DNA from: Ceratorhiza oryzae-sativae
Lineage: Eukaryota > Basidiomycota > Agaricomycetes > Cantharellales > Ceratobasidiaceae
Assembly: GCA_030998015.1 (NCBI GenBank)
Contig: JARWMV010000233.1
Span: forward strand, 186,001-250,000
DNA length: 64,000 nt
Reading direction: 5' to 3'
Below the pieces are notes generated by a model. The model made no database searches. It saw nothing but the letters and a program-made list of their open reading frames with translations, and was not told where the DNA came from. A program made the translations under genes and the position numbers. The first letter of the stretch is position 1, and the number at the start of each line of letters is the position of its first letter. This document shows, piece after piece, positions 58,700 through 64,000 of the stretch.

Positions 58700-59648
58700 A
58701 TGAACACCGCAGAGTTCACAGATCTCGTCTCATCCCTGATTCCCGAAGCTTCCCAAAATACGCACGTGAAAGGGGCTCGCCTTTTGCTGCACATCATTAC
58801 GCTTATGATGAGTTCGCCGCCCCTCTCTTGTGGCTCGTGGCTCATCCGTATCCCGCTCTAGTACTCTTTCGGCACCATCGAGCTTCACAGAGCTCACTAC
58901 GAGGACGAAAAACCTCTCATCGAGACCGTGGTTCGTAGAAAATCGCTGGTCTTCAAGCTGGCGACGTCCCTTGGCGTAGTCGTGCCCTACGACTCCCGGG
59001 TCCGCCGAAGCGCCGGAGCCGTTCCAGCATAACGGTCGATGTGTCCCGAGATCCCCGCGTTGTATGTACTTGCGCTCTTGTGCGTTAGTGACGTTTGCTA
59101 ACTAGTAGCTTCAGACACCATATTACGTCTACTAAAATCTGAGCATTGTGGTGACGTTCATGGAAGTGGCCTGCAAAATCATGGGTCGCCTCAAAACAAC
59201 CGCCCTGCAGAATCTCGAGCGAGCGTACCGGGGAAACTGCCATCCAGACTACACGAAGCCCAAGCGAAAATTTCGATCGCCTTTCTCCAACGCGGACCGG
59301 AAGTCGCATCTGCTCGGGCTGGCTACCTCCGAGGTACCAGGCGCACGAGCTCGCACGGAGATAGCGGAAGAGCCCGCGAAACTCCCAGTTCGCCCCCGCC
59401 TTCGTCCGCGCCTACTTCCTTGCCATCAGACCGACTCGCTGACCACTGTGGCCGTTGCGACTTCGACGGCGGATAGGTCGCGCGTATCGTCCAAGACTTC
59501 TGCGCTAACTCGGCGTCGGGCAGCGGCTCGTCAATATCCACCGGACTCACTCCCGAGGCAGAGCCTTCATCCTACGCCCTACACCGTACCCGTCGAAGCG
59601 GGTTGGTATGTTATGCCCCGTTTCCTTAATCCATATGCGTCCGATTGA
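58700..59648 (+). pseudogene. Decayed copy c of the 298-residue lineage-specific gene
   Basis: Exon 1 (58700-58807) is open and starts MNTAEFTDLVSSLIPEASQN, but the donor reads atgagt where copy b has gtaagt. Exon 2 shifts frame after FKLATSLGVVVP, then stops. Exon 3 starts after ttcag near 59115 and has an in-frame TAA after TPYYVY. The rest is similar to b (MGRLKTTALQNLERAYRGNC, HLLGLATSEVPGARAR). Not functional. Confidence 0.8.
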
Positions 59649-60293
59649 TAGGTTTTCCTCTCTCCCTGTCTCCGTTCTATCATTGTTATTTTCTGGCTCC
59701 GTGTTGTTATCTCTACCTGTTCCTCAATTCCCCGTAATTACTCTAGATTTAAGGCTGCTATAACCGGATGTTGTGTAGTCTCTCATTCAATAAATACCAT
59801 TTCATCAAAAATGTGCACGAGACTGTTGTGCTACCCTAATGCGACCTGCAACAATTAACTCCCAGGTTTGCTCAAGATCCTTTCAATTGTTGATTCTTTT
59901 ACGCTGGCACGAAATTGATACACACTCTATTAAGTCGACCCTTTTAGGACTATCATCCACGGTTGTCGAATCACTTTATCAACCTATTCAGCGGCAAGCT
60001 CGACACAAATCTTCTCAAGCACTAATCAAATGAATAGTACTTAGGTGCTACAAATGGCATGCATTTGCAACTAGCTTGGACACTAATGTGACGTTGGAAG
60101 AACTGATGACACCATTGCTTCATTCAAAAAATGGCCACAACGCGAGGCAAACGTAAAACTATTTTGCGCCTCGGTATAGTAGAATCATCACTAATACCAA
60201 GCATAACGGCCAGAAACTACCTAAGTAACTCCACAAAATTTTGATAGTGGCAACAGCCTTGTTGGCCATGGAGCTTTCTGGACGGATTGATAT
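59649..60293. other. Intergenic stretch
   Basis: Contains the expected 3' region of copy c, including attcaataaa near 59785, and the 3' flank of the TPR gene. Nothing else seen. Confidence 0.5.
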
Positions 60294-61931
60294 CTATATG
60301 CGTTGTAGGACCATCCCACTCAGTCGGCAAGAACCTGCCAAAAGGACAAAACTACTCACAACAACCAGCAATTGTTTCGCTCGTTCGTTCACGGCAATCG
60401 CTTCTTGGTAGAAGCCGGAATCGCGCAAGCGTGTCGCAAGGTTGAACATTGCCATCACAAGACTAGGGTTGAAAGCGACCGGATGGGTAGCCGCTAGCTG
60501 CTTGTTCACTTCGACCGCCTCCCGTGCTATCTTGAGTGCCATTGTGCGCTCCGACCTCGATGCCAGACAATTGGACATATTGTAGAGGCAAACAGCAAGA
60601 ATTTCATTATGAACAGAGTCTTTCGCAGCCAACCGTCGGTATATCCCTGCCGCCTCTGTGATCGCTTGCAAGGTTTGATTGCCGCTACCTTGAAGACGAA
60701 GCAGTAGGAAGAAAAGCTGGTACAGCGAGTCTGCAAGGTCCTTACTCTGCAACTCTGGATCTCTATCAGCCAAAGTTCGGCGTAACTTGATAGCTTCGCG
60801 CATGGCGGGGAGTGCGTCCTTTTGACGATCCAAGTTGGACAGACAGATAGACATGTTGTGGAGCGACTTGGCAAGATTGGCGTTATGCGAGGCTCCATTT
60901 TTGGACGCAATTTGTCGACGGAGTTTGACCGCTTCTTGCGCAACCTGTAGCGCATATTGGATCTCATCCCTAGCCGATATTTCCCATGACAGGACTTCAA
61001 GACATTGTGCTAGACCGGTCTCGAGCGAGAGGGAACGCTTCAAAGCGGATTGCCGGAACAGTGATAATGCGACTTGGATCTTCCTCATCCCTTCACCGCG
61101 CATATGCCGAGCGTAAAAAACGTCGAATAAGCGGACAAGAGCGAAGGCGAAATGGGAGCTGAAATCTTCGGGCATTTCGAGAGCCAAGCCCCGATAAATC
61201 TGTACACCCTCATGGGCCCATTTTGTCGCCTCCCGGTAATCACGCAAACGGTAGGAATGGTTGAAAAGATATACAAGTGAAATTGCGACGTATGGAACGA
61301 ACTCGGTAGGATTTTCCACGACTAACTCTTGTAGCAAGCCCAGAGTTTCTCGCGCAGCCGATAGCCCAGGTGTATATAGCCCATTGTCATAGAGGTAGAT
61401 GGACATGTTGAGTATTGCTATGGCAAGGCTTGGGATAAATATGGCGCGTTGATTCACCACAAGTAGGCCATAAATATCTACTGCTTTCCCTTCAGCTTGT
61501 AAAGCCTCTCTCCGAAGCCCCATACATGCCCGATGTTTGGCCAACTGGCTGTAGGCACGTGCAAGATCTGCGCGAAATGCCGTAGGCGACTTTTCCGAAA
61601 GAGCTTTGTATAATGCTGTCGCTTCCTCCGTTGTTTCTAGTGCTTTCTTGAAGTGGCCAGCATCGTAGAAGATTCCGCCAAGACTCTCTAGGAGTTGTGC
61701 GAGCTGGAAGGTGGCTATGTGGGGCTGGTCTAAAACCATTTGCCGAGTTAGATCTACTGCCTCTTGCATGGGCCTCAGAGCGTCTTCGTGAAGACCCTCC
61801 TTCGACAACCGGCTAGCCGCTTGAACTAAGGATGAAACCGTGTCTTCTTGGGGATCAATAGGGTGGCTAGCATAAGTTGGCGGGGACATTCCTGGTGTAT
61901 AGTTGTTTCCGGATGGATTTTGGTCGCTCAT
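60294..61931 (-). CDS. TPR (kinesin-light-chain type) repeat protein
   Basis: One open frame on the minus strand. ATG at 61931 (MSDQNPSGNN) gives 545 residues; an in-frame ATG at 62045 would add 38. The product is an array of about ten TPRs with a period near 42 residues, each with a pattern like EAVDLTRQM, EAVKLRRQI, EAIKLRRTL and EAVEVNKQL preceded by LAxSLxNMS-type helices (SLHNMSICLSNLDRQKDALP). In basidiomycetes such arrays often belong to NB-ARC or CHAT proteins, but neither domain is seen here. The last 20 residues are hydrophobic and may be intron read-through, because gtgagt occurs near 60355. Likely a protein-binding scaffold. Confidence 0.8.
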   Translation of the reverse strand: MSDQNPSGNNYTPGMSPPTYASHPIDPQEDTVSSLVQAASRLSKEGLHEDALRPMQEAVDLTRQMVLDQPHIATFQLAQLLESLGGIFYDAGHFKKALETTEEATALYKALSEKSPTAFRADLARAYSQLAKHRACMGLRREALQAEGKAVDIYGLLVVNQRAIFIPSLAIAILNMSIYLYDNGLYTPGLSAARETLGLLQELVVENPTEFVPYVAISLVYLFNHSYRLRDYREATKWAHEGVQIYRGLALEMPEDFSSHFAFALVRLFDVFYARHMRGEGMRKIQVALSLFRQSALKRSLSLETGLAQCLEVLSWEISARDEIQYALQVAQEAVKLRRQIASKNGASHNANLAKSLHNMSICLSNLDRQKDALPAMREAIKLRRTLADRDPELQSKDLADSLYQLFFLLLRLQGSGNQTLQAITEAAGIYRRLAAKDSVHNEILAVCLYNMSNCLASRSERTMALKIAREAVEVNKQLAATHPVAFNPSLVMAMFNLATRLRDSGFYQEAIAVNERAKQLLVVVSSFVLLAGSCRLSGMVLQRI

Positions 61932-63195
61932 TATCTTATATTGGTAAAAATCGGTCAATCTGCATAGACAGGGCTGGAAAATTTGCTGGGACGCACGAAG
62001 GATCTCGTTGAGTGTGAGGATCAAGTGGCGGTGGCAAACAAACATGGACAAGCACGGATCGCCCAACAGGATACCCTTACTATCTCAGCACCGTATACAT
62101 TCAGTTAAATTAGAATGGGCACAATCGGCAGCTATTTTTGATTAATCGCACAAGATTCAAATAGGATACACCTCGATGATGGCAATGGCCCTTTGCTGTC
62201 ACCAGGATCGCCTGTGGGATGCTCGAACGTCACCTGTACACACATATTAGACACGAGAATAGCTCGTTCAGATTGGTAAGCCAGTATTTTGGTTGTTATA
62301 TGGATGGCAAAGAGAGCATACTGGTTATGAGGAACTTCTGAGCTGCTGGCCCTCTCACGCAGGGAGGTATCTCGTGGCTAAGATACAAATCGTACTACAG
62401 AGTACAGTGTGAATAGAATACATGAGAAAAAGAAAGAAAATACGATACCTTAGCTCAACTACGAAGGTAGAGAACTAAGGAAGGAGAGGGGTTTCCCGCG
62501 AACTCGCGCATGATATCAGAGAGGGGGGATACGAAACAGAAACAAATATGCGCATACATACACGCATATGATTGTAAATTCAACAGGCCCCTACCGTCGC
62601 GTGCCGCCTCATGTCCATTTCTGTTAAATGCATAAAACCAAAGTAGACGATTGAATACCGGATACACTCGCCTCTTCCTGAATATCTCAAATGTGAAATG
62701 GCTTTTCCCATGTGACTCCGTTCATGATTAAAAGGCGCCAGCGTATAAGCTTAACTTTCCACTTAAGAAAACACCTTGACTCAAAAGGTGGTAGCTATGA
62801 CTATCTTAAAGCGGTTCACATGTTTCAATCGACGGCTAATTTCAATGTACTGTGTCCCAGGGTGCCCCGTTCCCAGAACAAAGCCAAAAATTAAATTAAA
62901 GTAGTGAACACTTCTCGTGAGACTCATGATTCAGGTAGCGCCCGTTGTGCCATAATAACATATGAAAAAATAATCATAGGCCATATAGATTATTGGCATT
63001 TCGCCGTGCGAAATCGTCATTAGGTTTTCGCAATCTCGTGAGTTGACGGCCATGACGATTATTCTCGTCTAAACCAGCTAATATTTCATACCATATTATC
63101 TTCTCGTGCCTTCGTTAAGCCGTTGTAAGTACCAATAAGCGCCTATACTGCGTGGCAAGCGGCTCGGTGAAGCTTGTGGCACTTGCCACAACTGG
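61932..63195. other. Intergenic stretch between TPR gene and VPS2
   Basis: No gene supported. Short frames at 62455-62667 and 62712-62894 have no features. Confidence 0.5.
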
Positions 63196-63224
63196 CACGT
63201 GATCCCAGAAGCACTGGTCACGTG
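63196..63224. promoter_or_regulatory. Paired CACGTG motifs upstream of VPS2
   Basis: CACGTG at 63196-63201 and 63219-63224, arranged as an inverted repeat (tggcacgtga ... tcacgtgcca), 69 bp before the ATG. Confidence 0.55.
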
Positions 63225-63293
63225 CCAGTTGCCCACTCTCACACCCCGCGCTCGACTGCCATCTCATCATCGGTCGTCGGCTATTCCCTCAAG

Positions 63294-64000
63294 ATGAATA
63301 TCATGGTAAGTGTGGTTTATTATTGATTTAAGAACAATCTTGCTCAATATACAGCCAGGAAACGTTGTTTGGGAGGAGCGTGACTCCTGCTGAACGACTG
63401 CGGCAGCATCAACGCGCGCTGGCTAAAGCCCAACGGGAGCTTGATCGTGAACGAACAAAGCTAGAGCAGCAAGAGAAGAAGTTGGTGATGGATATCAAGA
63501 AGAGCGCCAAGTCTGGGCAAATGGTACGCCACATGCCCACCATTCCAATTTGACACCCCGCGCTGATGGTGATGCTAGAACGCGGCAAAAGTCATGGCCA
63601 AAGATCTCGTCCGGACGAGAAGATATGTCCAAAAATTCTACCAGATGAGGACCCAGCTCCAGGCCGTCGGGCTGCGTATCCAAACTCTCCGCAGTAACCA
63701 ACAAATGGCTGAGGCAATGCGCGGTGCCACTCGAGTATGTCCTGGTTTCTTTACCCTGGATCACCTTGTCTCAATTTATACCAGGCAATGGCGGGCATGA
63801 ATCGAGGCCTGAATCTTCCTCAAATCCAGCGGATTATGAACGACTTCGAGAAGGAGAGTGAGACGATGAACATGAAGGAGGAAATGATGAGCGACGCCGT
63901 TGACGATGTCATGGACGATGAGTTGGAAGACGAAGAGGAGGAGGGCAACAAGATCCTGCAAGAGGTTTTGGATGAAATTGGCGTTGGTCTCCAGCAGGAC
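63294..64000 (+). CDS. VPS2: Vps2/Did4/CHMP2, ESCRT-III subunit (3' end beyond the window)
   Basis: A 12-nt first exon (63294-63305, MNIM) joins 63359-63523, 63579-63734 and an exon from 63785 that runs off the window; 183 residues are present of the usual 220 or so. The family signature is clear: ETLFGRSVTPAERLRQHQRA, then AKVMAKDLVRTRRYVQKFY, NQQMAEAMRGATRAMAGMNR and LNLPQIQRIMNDFEKE, followed by the acidic helix VMDDELEDEEEEG. The C-terminal MIM motif is not yet reached. Vps2 caps Snf7 filaments and recruits Vps4 at endosomes. Introns are 45-55 bp. Confidence 0.95.

Noticed and set aside
1..64000. tRNA/rRNA genes and CRISPR arrays
   Set aside because: No clear B-box (GGTTCGAATCC) with a matching A-box or acceptor stem was seen. 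There are no regularly spaced short direct repeats, and CRISPR arrays are not expected in a fungal nuclear genome.

Overview
The window looks like nuclear DNA of a basidiomycete fungus, most likely an Agaricomycete close to Rhizoctonia/Ceratobasidium. This is inferred from three things: dense small introns (about 45-60 bp, GT-AG with some GC-AG), a Plavaka-type transposon relic, and single-copy fungal housekeeping genes mixed with lineage-specific multicopy families. Gene models were spliced by hand using reading-frame phase and were not checked by any search.

Region 1-5.7 kb is transposon territory: a decayed Plavaka-like element, an LTR-like stretch, and a complete 1,613-bp Tc1-like element with 214-bp inverted repeats. 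This block is almost free of CpG, and all three transposase stop codons fit CGA-to-TGA change, so it looks mutated by a methylation- or RIP-like process. From 5.7 to 23 kb lie an unrecognised gene (about 6.0-8.0 kb, minus), the kinetochore gene MIF2/CENP-C (12.3-14.8 kb), three scattered copies of a small membrane-protein gene with the same exon plan (9.4, 15.7 and 20.9 kb), a MITE-like element (18.6 kb) and diverged dispersed repeats.

Region 23-50 kb is gene-dense. TAP42 and UPF1 are divergent and share an 82-bp promoter. They are followed by an unrecognised 13-exon gene, an APC15-like gene, two tandem Rho-like GTPase genes (one broken), CTF18, an APH-family kinase-like gene, three tandem paralogues of an acidic/basic nuclear-type protein with SUMO-interaction-like motifs, COG4, and a frameshifted small secreted DPBB (RlpA-like) gene.

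Region 50-64 kb holds three copies (one intact, two decayed) of a 298-residue lineage-specific gene with shared upstream regions carrying a CRE-like TGACGTCA, then a TPR protein gene and the first four exons of VPS2/CHMP2, cut by the window edge.

The identified housekeeping genes serve chromosome segregation (MIF2, CTF18, APC15-like), mRNA surveillance (UPF1), PP2A/TOR signalling (TAP42), Golgi tethering (COG4) and ESCRT-III (VPS2). Most start 20-100 bp downstream of one or two CACGTG palindromes. Several conserved genes need one extra base in a short G, C or T run to stay in frame, which suggests systematic homopolymer undercalls in this assembly.
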